Notes: generated by a model not told the origin, from the sequence alone. A stretch of 39,966 nucleotides of DNA from Bacteroidota bacterium (GCA_022703405.1 JAKLDT010000009.1:1-39966), one strand, 5' to 3'; positions 25,153 to 34,193 are shown, counted from the first letter of the stretch. Program-made: numbers and translations.

Positions 25153-26397
25153 ATGAATCTGCCATATTTCATAGCACAGCGCCTTATAAAAGGAAGAATC
25201 GAGGGAACATCATTCTCAAGACCTATAAATGTTATTGCCATTATCGGTATTGCAAGTGGTCTTGCCGTAATGATACTTTCAGTTGCCATCCTTACCGGAT
25301 TTAAAAATGAAATTCGGGAGAAGGTAGTAGGGTTTGGATCACACATCCAGATAACAAATTTCGATTCAAACATTTCCTATGAAACAACACCTGTGAGCGA
25401 CACCCAGTCGTTTGTTCCAACAATCAAGGCACTTCCCGGCATTAAGCATGTGCAGGTCTATGCAACAAAGGCAGGAATAATTAAAACCGAGGATGAGATA
25501 CAGGGAGTTGTTCTGAAGGGAGTCGGAAGTGATTTTGACTGGAGTTATTTCGGAAGCAATATTGTTGACGGCGGGATATTCAGGGTCAGCGATTCTGCAA
25601 GAACTGACAGGGTAATTATTTCAAAGAAGCTCTCTGACATGCTGCGACTGAAGACAGGTGATTCCTTTGCAATGCATTTTGTCCAGGATCCTCCCCGGAT
25701 GAGGAAATTCACAATAAGCGGGATATATGAGACGAGCCTTGAGGAATTTGATAAAGTTTATGTATTCTGCGATATTAGTCATATTCAACGACTTAACGGC
25801 TGGGACAAAACTTCCGTCAGCGGTTTTGAAATATTTATTGATGATTTTGATAAACTGGACCTGATGACAATGAAAGTCAGGGATGCAATAGGTTACCGGA
25901 TAAGTGAAGAGGAACCCCGGTTCAAGACAACAAGCATCAGGACAAGATACCCGCAGATCTTCGACTGGCTGAACTTCCAGGATATAAATGTGATAATAAT
26001 TATTACCCTGATGCTCATTGTTGCAGGGTTCAATATGATATCAGGGCTGCTGATCCTTATTCTTGAAAAGACCAACATGATTGGCATTCTGAAGGCATTG
26101 GGCTCTGATGACAAAACAATAAGGAATGTCTTTCTATACCAGGCTGCTTACCTCATTGGCAAGGGACTTATATGGGGAAATCTGATTGGCCTCGGTATTG
26201 CCTTCCTCCAGCTGAAAACCGGCATTTTCACACTCGACCCGACCTCCTATTATATAAAAACAGTTCCTGTTAACCTTGAGTTCTCACATATTCTTCTTCT
26301 CAATGCCGGAACCATGGTTGCAATTCTTATAATGCTTCTGGTTCCCTCAAAACTCATAAGCCATATTACACCGGTAAAAGCTATCAGATACGATTAG
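25153..26397 (+). CDS. ABC transporter permease of the LolC/LolE (FtsX-domain) type
   Basis: This 414-residue protein has the four-helix layout of lipoprotein-releasing permeases: one N-terminal helix (about 26-48, after the typical AQRLIKG start), a large periplasmic MacB-PCD-like domain (about 50-270) and three C-terminal helices with the FtsX domain (about 275-300, 320-350 and 375-400). Characteristic text is FIAQRLI at the start, EKTNMIGILKALG just after the second helix, and a final PVKAIRYD. LolCDE extracts lipoproteins from the inner membrane for delivery to the outer membrane. No LolD ATPase lies next to it. The Nudix gene follows almost directly. Confidence 0.9.
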   Translation: MNLPYFIAQRLIKGRIEGTSFSRPINVIAIIGIASGLAVMILSVAILTGFKNEIREKVVGFGSHIQITNFDSNISYETTPVSDTQSFVPTIKALPGIKHVQVYATKAGIIKTEDEIQGVVLKGVGSDFDWSYFGSNIVDGGIFRVSDSARTDRVIISKKLSDMLRLKTGDSFAMHFVQDPPRMRKFTISGIYETSLEEFDKVYVFCDISHIQRLNGWDKTSVSGFEIFIDDFDKLDLMTMKVRDAIGYRISEEEPRFKTTSIRTRYPQIFDWLNFQDINVIIIITLMLIVAGFNMISGLLILILEKTNMIGILKALGSDDKTIRNVFLYQAAYLIGKGLIWGNLIGLGIAFLQLKTGIFTLDPTSYYIKTVPVNLEFSHILLLNAGTMVAILIMLLVPSKLISHITPVKAIRYD

Positions 26398-26413
26398 GGT
26401 GACTTACAGTTAC

Positions 26414-27049
26414 ATGGCACATATTGCAGAACTGCTCGGCAAAGAGATAAAAGCGGGTTTGCCGGGGACTGCCGTTCAATGGGAAATGGGATCAGTGCAC
26501 AGGCTTTTGAATGATCTTCCAAAAATGCCTGGTCCGGATTCAACTGAAGCTGCAGTTCTGATACTTCTTTATCCTGAGGATAATTCGGTTTATACAGTGC
26601 TTATGCAACGCCCCGATTATGACGGAGCACATGGTGGGCAGATAAGTTTTCCGGGTGGCAAGAAGGAAGCTCATGATAAAACTCTTATCGACACGGCAAT
26701 CAGAGAAGCAGGCGAAGAAGCCGGCATCCCTGAAGAAGAAATAAGTGTAATAAATACACTTACTCCGCTTTATATCCCTGTCAGCGATATTAATGTTACT
26801 CCTGTACTTGCCTGGAGTAAAAAGAAACCTGCTTTCAGGCATCACCCCGGTGAAGTTGCCTTTCTTTTTGAGGTGAAGCTTTCAAAGCTTTCAGATGAGA
26901 CACTTGTAAAAACAACACCGATGCCTGTCAGAGGTCAGATCATTGATGTGAAGCACTATGATTATGACGGAAAGGTAATATGGGGCGCCACAGCCATGAT
27001 GCTTCATGAATTGCTTGTACTAGCCGCAAGAGGAGGAATAGCCCTCTAA
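26414..27049 (+). CDS. Nudix hydrolase, CoA pyrophosphatase type
   Basis: From the ATG at 26414 the product is 211 residues; a GTG at 26399, directly after the permease stop, is an alternative. It has the Nudix core TAIREAGEEAGI, with the metal-binding REXXEE arrangement, preceded by the NuCoA-type sequence LMQRPDYDGAHGGQISFPGG that marks the CoA-diphosphatase subgroup. These enzymes hydrolyse coenzyme A and derivatives to phosphopantetheine and 3',5'-ADP. It lies 16 bases downstream of the permease stop in the same direction, so the two are probably co-transcribed, although no functional link is evident. It converges on mltF. Confidence 0.92.
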   Translation: MAHIAELLGKEIKAGLPGTAVQWEMGSVHRLLNDLPKMPGPDSTEAAVLILLYPEDNSVYTVLMQRPDYDGAHGGQISFPGGKKEAHDKTLIDTAIREAGEEAGIPEEEISVINTLTPLYIPVSDINVTPVLAWSKKKPAFRHHPGEVAFLFEVKLSKLSDETLVKTTPMPVRGQIIDVKHYDYDGKVIWGATAMMLHELLVLAARGGIAL

Positions 27050-27072
27050 TAAAACAACAAGCTTACTGCCAG

Positions 27073-28518
27073 CTACTTTTCCTGTGAATCTGGTCCTTCA
27101 GGAAGGATGTTCCTGTAATGTTCATACCTGTCAAGAATCTGGCTGACAAAAGCCACAGACTCCCTGCCTGTGAAGTATCCGTTTTTCACAACTTCGTCGT
27201 TGTAGTATTTTGGATCTGATTTCTTCTGAAGCCATACCTCAACATCAGCCCATTTTTCAGGATCCTTCCCGTTCTTTCCGGCAAGTCTCATTGCATCGAG
27301 CACATGTCCGGGACCTGCATTATATGATGCAAGGATGAAATTAAGTCTTTCCTTTTCATCAGCAATCTTCGGATCGAATATAGTATGCAGCCAGTTGATA
27401 TACATCACACCGGCACGGATGTTATTCTTTGGCGAGGAAGTGACATCTATACCAAAGCGCTCGCCTGTAAGGGGCATTACCTGCATTAATCCATAGGCCC
27501 CTGCCCATGAGGTAACCTCCGCATCGAACCGCGATTCCTGGCATATCAGTGATGCAAGCAGCCTCCAGTCCCAGTTTATTGTGTCGCTGAATTGCCTGAT
27601 AATTTCATCATATTTCGAAACCTTTCCGGTGCTCAGGGCATAGTAATCACTCCTGATCATTGTGCCTGAACGCGAGTTCCTGAAATACTTTGAGTACAGT
27701 ATGGCATAGTCTTCAGTTTTCCTGAATGTACTTATCCACCTGTTCAGCTCTGCAAGCAACTGTTCTGAGTTCTGCTTCCTCACCCCCCATGCAAGTTTCT
27801 GAGGAAAGCTCACCGGAGTATTGATGTCAATGTCAGGGTAATATGTGGCATTCACACGGGCAATATTTTCGTCAGTCACAGTGTACTCAATATCGCCTCT
27901 TGCAACATTCTTAATGAGTTCCTCCGACTCATAAGGCACCTCCACCACAGTGATAGAATCGCCTATTTCATGTGCCAGGGTTCTCAGCCTTTCAGCATGA
28001 GTCGATCCCTCCTGAACATAGACAGTCTTGCCTGCCAGGTCGAGCTGATTCCTTAAAACTGATTTGTCGACAGCTGCAGCGGTCATTGATCTCCAGTTCC
28101 GCGGTTTGCGCTGAACCAGCATCTGCCGGGTTTCATCAAGAGATTCTGTAAACTGAATATCTTTTTTCCTGGTACCGTTGACAGTTATGCTCATTGCAAT
28201 TAGGTCAGCCTTACCTGAATTAAGCATATCAATAGCATGTTCAATATGATTCTCCGTGACTATCTCAAGGTCGATACCCGCCTGATCGGAGAAAGTCTTA
28301 AGCAGCTCATAGTTGAACCCCATAGGTTCACCCTTGTAAATAAAATAATTGGTCGAATTGAAGTCGGTTACAGCAATAAGCCTGCCTCTCTGGCGTATCT
28401 CTTTAAGATCGGCATTAAGCAGTCGACTTCCTGTCAGATCCGGCAATTTGTTATTGTCGGAACATGAAAATGAAACAATTACAAGGAACGAAAAAAACGT
28501 AATTAACCTTTTTATCAA
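27073..28518 (-). CDS. mltF: Membrane-bound lytic murein transglycosylase F
   Basis: This 481-residue protein has a lipoprotein-like signal (probable lipid Cys19 in VSFSCS), a periplasmic solute-binding (SBP_bac_3) domain at about 40-275, and a C-terminal SLT lytic transglycosylase domain from about 310. The catalytic Glu is Glu328 in CQESRFDAEV, followed by SWAGAYGLMQVMP (337-349) and ASYNAGPGHV in the active-site cleft. MltF cleaves the MurNAc-GlcNAc bond to form 1,6-anhydro-MurNAc, and the binding domain modulates activity in response to muropeptides. It lies upstream of the peptidoglycan and division cluster, which suits its role. Confidence 0.95.
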   Translation of the reverse strand: MIKRLITFFSFLVIVSFSCSDNNKLPDLTGSRLLNADLKEIRQRGRLIAVTDFNSTNYFIYKGEPMGFNYELLKTFSDQAGIDLEIVTENHIEHAIDMLNSGKADLIAMSITVNGTRKKDIQFTESLDETRQMLVQRKPRNWRSMTAAAVDKSVLRNQLDLAGKTVYVQEGSTHAERLRTLAHEIGDSITVVEVPYESEELIKNVARGDIEYTVTDENIARVNATYYPDIDINTPVSFPQKLAWGVRKQNSEQLLAELNRWISTFRKTEDYAILYSKYFRNSRSGTMIRSDYYALSTGKVSKYDEIIRQFSDTINWDWRLLASLICQESRFDAEVTSWAGAYGLMQVMPLTGERFGIDVTSSPKNNIRAGVMYINWLHTIFDPKIADEKERLNFILASYNAGPGHVLDAMRLAGKNGKDPEKWADVEVWLQKKSDPKYYNDEVVKNGYFTGRESVAFVSQILDRYEHYRNILPEGPDSQEK

Positions 28519-28559
28519 AGACGTTGTATTAGTTAAACACTCTTTTTCAAAAATGGCTG

Positions 28560-28567
28560 CAAAGATA
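28560..28567 (-). promoter_or_regulatory. Candidate -7 element for mltF
   Basis: On the minus strand this is TATCTTTG, a full match to TAnnTTTG, 41 bases upstream of the mltF ATG at 28518, in the 60-base gap after the porin gene. The -33 region is only a weak TTTTA match. Confidence 0.45.
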
Positions 28568-28578
28568 CAACTATTTTT

Positions 28579-31149
28579 CTAATTATAAAATGTCCATGCA
28601 AGACCGAATGAAAAGCGCCTTATCGGCATCGGGTACAGCGGCAGCATCTGGTAGTTATAGAGCATGTCGCCCTTCATCATTGAGTAATTCAGATGATCAA
28701 ACATGAGGAAGAACCTCGTGCGCTTGAGCTTGATATTTACGAAGGCGTTTACAAAGGGATAATTACCTGTCTCGGTTTCCGCCTGCCTGTAAAACCTTCC
28801 GGTAGCCGGCATATAATTATAAGGATGATAAAGGGAATGATATGTTATATCAAGACCAAGTTCCGTGAAAAGTCTTCCGTTCGTTTTCTTAAAATAAAAA
28901 GTATGCTCAAGATATATTGCGGTCCGTGTTGTTATCTGAGGCAGCTCAAGTACATTTTCATTGCTGCTCTTCTGCACAATTACATCAGGAGCAAAATGAA
29001 AAAACCAAAGTTTGAAATCCTTTTTAAACCCGAGTGACATAACTGAAAGGCCTGAGGTATCCTGTGCAGGTATAGCCAGAGTGTCAAAATCAAGATAATT
29101 GGTGATACGGGCAAAATTGAAACGTATGTCGAGGTTCCTTGCCGGATAAGTGATTCTGCTGCCGAATTCCTTCCTTGTCTCCTTTCCGAAATTATTCTCC
29201 CACCAGAAATGATTGCCTCCCCACTGCTGATACCAGAAAGACGGGGTTCTGCTGTTTACTCCCCCCGTAAGCTGCCACTCCAGCTTACCTTTCTTTAGCC
29301 TGAATGATTTTGTGACAACAGCATTAAGGACATAATCACCCTGACGGTACCTGTCAAAATACCACTCTCCGTTAACACCCCATCTGAAATCCTTTCCGAT
29401 CCTGTTGTTGAAGCGTCCCACCCACACATTATTGCCCCTGAACCAGTTTGAAGTATCTGAAACCACACTGTCCTGAACAGGGATGATCTGTCCAAACCAG
29501 AAATTCTCATTCCTCAGTCCGAAACCTGCATCGAATACGAGATGCTTTGTTTCATCTGTCAGAAAATCAAACCTGAATGTGTTTTTCACAATTGTAGAGG
29601 ACAGTGAATCGAATGTTGCAGCCGTATTTATGTAAATCGAATCGTAGAAACCCGAACCAGGTGATTCATCAGAATAGGTTCTTCGTGAATAATCGATCTG
29701 AAATATGTGGTTGAAGGAAGCCTTAAGCGGAACAGGATCATTATTTATCACTGGTATGGAATCGTTATCCTTCTTTGCCCCGATGAATGTTATTTTTTGT
29801 ACAACGAGTGCATTCCTGTTCTTCAGCTGGCTGCTTGCATTGTTCAGTGTACCAAGTCTTACAGGGATATCCCTTGTGTCAGGAACATCAATATTTAGAT
29901 CTCCTTTTGAAACAATACCTCCGTTCTCCTGTCCGAAAATGCCATTAACGCCTGTTGAAACATAAAGCTTGTAAATGGATCCCGTATATGAGGTATATAA
30001 TGTAAATGTCTTATTTTCTGCCCTCTGGCTTGTATATTGCCCAAGGTTGAATATTATGTCGTATATCAGTCCGAAGTTGAGCTTCCTGTTTATATTCTGA
30101 GTATGCTTTATCCTGAATGTCTGCTCTGCAACCTCCTTTTCACCTGCCATAGTCCATTTAAGTTCGGTGAATGGCATCTGGAGATTATTAAACAAGGCAT
30201 TGTCATTTGCATGCAGAAAGCTGTAATTATGAAAATAGAGAAACTTGTCAGGATCATTTATCCTGTCGAAAAAATTCAGGGAATAATATGGCAGTCCGTA
30301 ATTACCCATTGTGGCGTTTACAGGTGAATAAAGGTCTGCCACGCGATACCTGTTGAAAAGGTACGACAGGGTATCAAACACAACAGGCACCTCATCAACA
30401 AAGTCAGCTGAAAGGTTCCATTGTTTTATGATCTTTGGCTTCGGGGCCTTCATTGAATCAGCCTTCATCCTGGCTCTGTTCATTGCTTCCTCAGCAGCTT
30501 CCCTCTCCCTGGCAAGGTACCATTCAGGCACATCAAGAGTATCTTCAAGCGGTACCAGCCATACATCCTCTGAAGGATACGTCTGTGGCGCAACAGTTGT
30601 AAGCCATGCCGACTGGTCCTCTTTTCTGAGTACCTTTATATATACATCTGCCTGCCTGTCCTTCTCTGTACCCTTGGCTTTCTTACCCGAAATGCCTGCC
30701 ATGCTTTTTACAACCTTCACAGGCATCTCTCCGGCCTTTGCAGGCGGTACACGCTGAGCAAACCTTACAGAGTCGGGAGGAAGTATAACAGCAGGCTTCA
30801 CAGGTGTTTTCACTTTTGCCTGGAAAGTACTTATATACACCTTCAGGGAATCCTGTTTTTCTGCTTTACTGTCTTTTGAATAACGGAATCCGGGTTTAAC
30901 TGAAACAATATTTACTTTAACAGAAACCTTCTGAGGAGGAATTTTAGGAGCAAACCGTAGTGAATCAGGCACTTCCTGTTTTTTCTTTACTGTATTTGCC
31001 GTTGTTACAGGTTTTGAATTCTTTGCGACAGTCTTAATTGTATCCTGCCTGATTACTCCTGTAGCCGGGATGCCTGAAGCATCTGCTTTCCGGGCATAAA
31101 TCCCTGAAAACAGGATAAGAAAAAGCAGTATTGACAGATACCTGAACAT
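28579..31149 (-). CDS. Large putative outer-membrane porin (Porin_10-like) with duplicated lysine-rich N-terminal region
   Basis: From the ATG at 31149 the product is 856 residues; the open frame reaches a TTG at 31158. A signal peptide (about 1-20) precedes a basic, low-complexity region (about 25-185) containing two related units that begin PDSLRFAPKIPP and PDSVRFAQRVPP. Residues about 200-855 show the alternating beta strands and aromatic girdles of a large barrel, with turns typical of the Bacteroidota putative porin family, ending in SFGLAWTFYN with an aromatic penultimate residue. Its ligand is unknown. It is the gene directly downstream of ftsZ on the same strand, separated by 115 to 125 bases containing two hairpins. 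Confidence 0.85.
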   Translation of the reverse strand: MFRYLSILLFLILFSGIYARKADASGIPATGVIRQDTIKTVAKNSKPVTTANTVKKKQEVPDSLRFAPKIPPQKVSVKVNIVSVKPGFRYSKDSKAEKQDSLKVYISTFQAKVKTPVKPAVILPPDSVRFAQRVPPAKAGEMPVKVVKSMAGISGKKAKGTEKDRQADVYIKVLRKEDQSAWLTTVAPQTYPSEDVWLVPLEDTLDVPEWYLAREREAAEEAMNRARMKADSMKAPKPKIIKQWNLSADFVDEVPVVFDTLSYLFNRYRVADLYSPVNATMGNYGLPYYSLNFFDRINDPDKFLYFHNYSFLHANDNALFNNLQMPFTELKWTMAGEKEVAEQTFRIKHTQNINRKLNFGLIYDIIFNLGQYTSQRAENKTFTLYTSYTGSIYKLYVSTGVNGIFGQENGGIVSKGDLNIDVPDTRDIPVRLGTLNNASSQLKNRNALVVQKITFIGAKKDNDSIPVINNDPVPLKASFNHIFQIDYSRRTYSDESPGSGFYDSIYINTAATFDSLSSTIVKNTFRFDFLTDETKHLVFDAGFGLRNENFWFGQIIPVQDSVVSDTSNWFRGNNVWVGRFNNRIGKDFRWGVNGEWYFDRYRQGDYVLNAVVTKSFRLKKGKLEWQLTGGVNSRTPSFWYQQWGGNHFWWENNFGKETRKEFGSRITYPARNLDIRFNFARITNYLDFDTLAIPAQDTSGLSVMSLGFKKDFKLWFFHFAPDVIVQKSSNENVLELPQITTRTAIYLEHTFYFKKTNGRLFTELGLDITYHSLYHPYNYMPATGRFYRQAETETGNYPFVNAFVNIKLKRTRFFLMFDHLNYSMMKGDMLYNYQMLPLYPMPIRRFSFGLAWTFYN

Positions 31150-31155
31150 AAGTCG

Positions 31156-31163
31156 CAAATATA
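31156..31163 (-). promoter_or_regulatory. Candidate -7 element for the porin gene
   Basis: On the minus strand this is TATATTTG, a full match to TAnnTTTG, ending only 6 bases before the ATG at 31149. If it is used, transcription would start at or very near the start codon, giving a leaderless or near-leaderless message. No -33 TTTG was found at the right distance. Confidence 0.35.
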
Positions 31164-31170
31164 TGGAATT

Positions 31171-31190
31171 AGGAGAAATAAATTTCTCCT
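31171..31190. other. Perfect 8-bp stem-loop between ftsZ and the porin gene
   Basis: AGGAGAAA (31171-31178) pairs perfectly with TTTCTCCT (31183-31190) around a TAAA loop. No U-tract follows on the minus strand, so it is either a weak terminator of the division operon or an inverted-repeat operator close to the porin promoter. A shorter stem (GCGGA 31220-31224 with TCCGC 31231-31235) lies closer to ftsZ. Confidence 0.55.
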
Positions 31191-31219
31191 TCAGGGCAGG
31201 TGTTTAAAATATGCACTAA

Positions 31220-31235
31220 GCGGACATGTTTCCGC
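31220..31235 (-). terminator. Possible terminator after ftsZ
   Basis: GCGGA (31220-31224) and TCCGC (31231-31235) form a 5-base GC-rich stem with a six-base loop, 40 to 54 bases after the ftsZ stop. The minus strand continues with a modest TATTTT stretch about 9 bases later rather than a strong U-tract, so the call is weak. Confidence 0.3.
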
Positions 31236-31273
31236 CTGTTCAACTGTATCTTATTCAGGTTCGCAGGAGCCTG

Positions 31274-32764
31274 TTAATCAACATTATCATTCAGATAGGC
31301 ATTATTCTCACGGAGTACAGGCTCATCGTTCTCGCCCGATGTAAGAGTGAATTTTGAAAGTTTGCTTTCGCCTGCATTGTTTCCTGCACCAAGCGACATG
31401 TTTCTTCTTATATAGGCCGGTACATCCTCGAAAGTATCAATGTTTTCCTTCATTGTCTTGTTTGAAAGACCTTCCTTCTGAAGCAGTTTCTGCATGTGCT
31501 TGACCTTTTTCAGGGTAGTCTCGGGATTTTCAGCTTCTTCCTCTCCCTCAGGAACGTGATGCTTTCTTGCTTCAGCCTGATGTTCATTTCTCTCTAATCC
31601 GAACTGAATGATGCCCTGTGATTCCTCTTCAAGGTCGCTGACAACAGATTTCCTGCCTTTTTCATGAACGGAAAAGAAATCCTTTGATGTTTCGGGTATT
31701 ATGCCCCTCGGTATTGTTGTATTACTTCCCGACATCAGTTCAACCTTTTGTTTTGCTTCCTTGCGCTTGTAAGGCTGAAATATGCTGTTCGATTCAAAAC
31801 CTGTTGCAATGACAGTAACGCTAATCTCTTCGCCGAGGCTTTCATCTTTTGATAAACCTCTGATTATAAGGGCATCATCAGAAGCAACCTCATACATATA
31901 ATCGGTAATCTCTCCCAGTTCGTCCATTGTAATTTCATGCTCGCCGCTGCCTGAAGAGATATTTATGAGTATGCTGCTGGCGCCAGTAATGTCATTAGAA
32001 TTAAGCAGAGGTGAAGCAAGTGCATTTTCAATTGCCTTTACTGCCCTGTCTTCTCCTGATGCCTTGCCCATTCCCATTATTGCGACTCCTGAGTTCTTCA
32101 TAACAGTTTCAACATCGGCGAAATCGACGTTTATGTAACCTGTTACTGTAATGATTTCAGCGATGCCCTTAACTGCAGTAGTAAGGATATCATCTGCCTT
32201 TGCAAATGCAGTTGATACCGGCTGATTGCCATATATTTCCCTGAGCTTTTCGTTATTTATGACAAGCAGCGAATCGACATTGTCCTTGAGTTCCGTGACC
32301 CCGTCAATAGCCTGCATTATCCTTACCTTTCCTTCCGATTTGAAAGGAATTGTGACAACTGCAATTGTAAGAAGGCCTGCTTCCTTGCAGGCTTTGGCAA
32401 TTACAGGAGTTGCACCGGTGCCTGTACCACCTCCCATTCCGGTAGTAATGAACACCATCTTAGTATTTCCTGAGAGAGCCTCCATAACATCCGGAAGGTT
32501 TTCAAGAGCAGCCTGCCGTCCTATTTCAGGCTTGCTGCCTGCTCCCCTGCCTTCAGTCAGCGATTCACCGATCTGCACCTTCACAGGAATCTGGCTTTTT
32601 GCCAGAGCCTGATGGTCAGTATTGCAGACTACAAAGTTTACATCCCTGATACCTCTTTCGAACATGTGGTTCACGGCATTGTTTCCGCCACCACCTATTC
32701 CCAGCACCTTAATTATTGAGGATCTTTCAACAGGCAGATCGAAGTTCATTATATCCTCTGACAT
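31274..32764 (-). CDS. ftsZ: Cell division protein FtsZ
   Basis: At 496 residues it is longer than most FtsZ proteins because of an extended tail. This tubulin-like GTPase polymerises into the division ring. It shows the nucleotide-binding GIGGGGNNAVNHM (22-34), the GGGTGTG signature (111-117), and the synergy (T7) loop NVDFADVETVM (212-222) that completes the GTPase site of the next subunit. A charged linker (about 330-445) leads to VPAYIRR (448-454), which corresponds to the conserved peptide that binds FtsA in other bacteria. Another 42 residues follow, ending NAYLNDNVD. The start is 46 bases after the ftsA stop. It is the last gene of the division cluster in the window. Confidence 0.98.
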   Translation of the reverse strand: MSEDIMNFDLPVERSSIIKVLGIGGGGNNAVNHMFERGIRDVNFVVCNTDHQALAKSQIPVKVQIGESLTEGRGAGSKPEIGRQAALENLPDVMEALSGNTKMVFITTGMGGGTGTGATPVIAKACKEAGLLTIAVVTIPFKSEGKVRIMQAIDGVTELKDNVDSLLVINNEKLREIYGNQPVSTAFAKADDILTTAVKGIAEIITVTGYINVDFADVETVMKNSGVAIMGMGKASGEDRAVKAIENALASPLLNSNDITGASSILINISSGSGEHEITMDELGEITDYMYEVASDDALIIRGLSKDESLGEEISVTVIATGFESNSIFQPYKRKEAKQKVELMSGSNTTIPRGIIPETSKDFFSVHEKGRKSVVSDLEEESQGIIQFGLERNEHQAEARKHHVPEGEEEAENPETTLKKVKHMQKLLQKEGLSNKTMKENIDTFEDVPAYIRRNMSLGAGNNAGESKLSKFTLTSGENDEPVLRENNAYLNDNVD

Positions 32765-32810
32765 ATTTATCCGGTATTAATTTGTTATGAACACAAAACA
32801 GTAATAATCA

Positions 32811-34193
32811 TTATTTTATGGGCTGGTCTTCAACCTCGAACATACGTGAAAAATATCCTTTTATCTTTTCAATTGTAGGTATTTTATCCTCGTTGTAGCT
32901 GTCGTTAACATCTTCCTCTTCCTGTTCGGTAATCTCTGCAGCTTCAGCTTTCACTTCCTGCACAGGAGGAGTCTGGATTTTTTTCGGAGCAATGTATTCG
33001 CTCTTTTCAGAGGCGTCAAAATTCTTCTTGTAGGTATCAAGGAACTCAAAGCCACGCATTATGAGGCCAACGCTTGTAGCATACATTGGCTGGTTTATTT
33101 CGTTCCTTGCAGTTCCTGAAAGGTGCTCATTCGGAAATCCTATCCTGACATCCATTGCTGTTTTGAACTTCATCAGCTGAGGAAGATGCTTAAGCATTGC
33201 ACCGCCGCCCGTTATCACAACACCGGCTGCAAGCTTGTCAGCATAACCCGAGTTCTGTATTTCAAAGTTCACTGCATCGATTATTTCCTCCATCCTCGAC
33301 TGGATTATGTAGGCAAGACTCTTGAAGGAGATCTCCTTGGGCTCCCTGCCGCTTATCCCGGGTATTGACACCACTTTGTCCTCAGGAGCAATATCGCCAA
33401 GCGCGCTTCCATACTGAATCTTCAGCTGTTCTGCATGGCGCTGAAGAATTGCACATCCTTCCTTAATATCCTTTGTAACAACATTTCCTCCGAAAGGAAT
33501 TACAGCAGTATGGCGTATTATATTGTCATAGTATACTGCAACATCCGTAGTTCCGCCACCAATGTCAACAAGAACAACACCGGCCTCCTTCTCGTCCTCG
33601 GTAAGTACGGCATCAGAGGAAGCAAGAGGTTCAAGAATCATATCCTTGACATTGAGGTTTGCCTTCCTTATGCACTTCTCAATATTTTTTGCAGCAGCCA
33701 CCTGGCCGATCACTATGTGGAAGTTTGCTTCAAGCCTTTTTCCGCACATGCCAATGGGATTTTTAACCCCTGCTTCATTATCAACAATGAAATTCTGGGG
33801 AAGCACATGAATTATCTCTTCGCCTATTTCAATATGTATCTTGTACATGTCGTCAATAAGCCTGAAAACCTCCTCCTTCCTGATCTCATCCTCGTAGTTT
33901 TCACGGATTATATAACCTCGGTTCTTCATGCTCTTGATATGCTGGCCTGCTATTCCCACAAAGACTTCCGAGAACATAATGCCTGATATCTTCTGAACAT
34001 CCTCAACAGTTTTTTGAATTGCCAGTACAGTCTCCTCAATGTTCTGTACGACACCGCGTTTAACGCCTGTTGACGGAGCTTTGCTGAGTCCGAGAATTTC
34101 AATTTTGCCATTCTCGTTTTTCTTGCCGACAATTGCCACAATTTTGGTGGTCCCTATGTCGATTGCTGCTACAAACTGTTCCTTCTTGCTCAT
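32811..34193 (-). CDS. ftsA: Cell division protein FtsA
   Basis: This 460-residue actin-like ATPase links FtsZ filaments to the membrane. The phosphate-1 motif AIDIGTTKIVA (10-20), the FtsA-specific 1C domain (about 85-165), the phosphate-2 strand LVDIGGGTTDVAVY (208-221) and the adenosine motif VVITGGGAMLKHL (about 318-330) are all present. The C-terminal linker is acidic (QEEEDVND) and ends in an amphipathic helix KIKGYFSRMFE near 442-452, which is the expected membrane-binding tip. It lies 22 bases downstream of ftsQ. Confidence 0.97.
   Translation of the reverse strand: MSKKEQFVAAIDIGTTKIVAIVGKKNENGKIEILGLSKAPSTGVKRGVVQNIEETVLAIQKTVEDVQKISGIMFSEVFVGIAGQHIKSMKNRGYIIRENYEDEIRKEEVFRLIDDMYKIHIEIGEEIIHVLPQNFIVDNEAGVKNPIGMCGKRLEANFHIVIGQVAAAKNIEKCIRKANLNVKDMILEPLASSDAVLTEDEKEAGVVLVDIGGGTTDVAVYYDNIIRHTAVIPFGGNVVTKDIKEGCAILQRHAEQLKIQYGSALGDIAPEDKVVSIPGISGREPKEISFKSLAYIIQSRMEEIIDAVNFEIQNSGYADKLAAGVVITGGGAMLKHLPQLMKFKTAMDVRIGFPNEHLSGTARNEINQPMYATSVGLIMRGFEFLDTYKKNFDASEKSEYIAPKKIQTPPVQEVKAEAAEITEQEEEDVNDSYNEDKIPTIEKIKGYFSRMFEVEDQPIK

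Noticed and set aside
33435..33986. 183-codon open frame on the plus strand
   Set aside because: It is antisense to ftsA and has no recognisable product.
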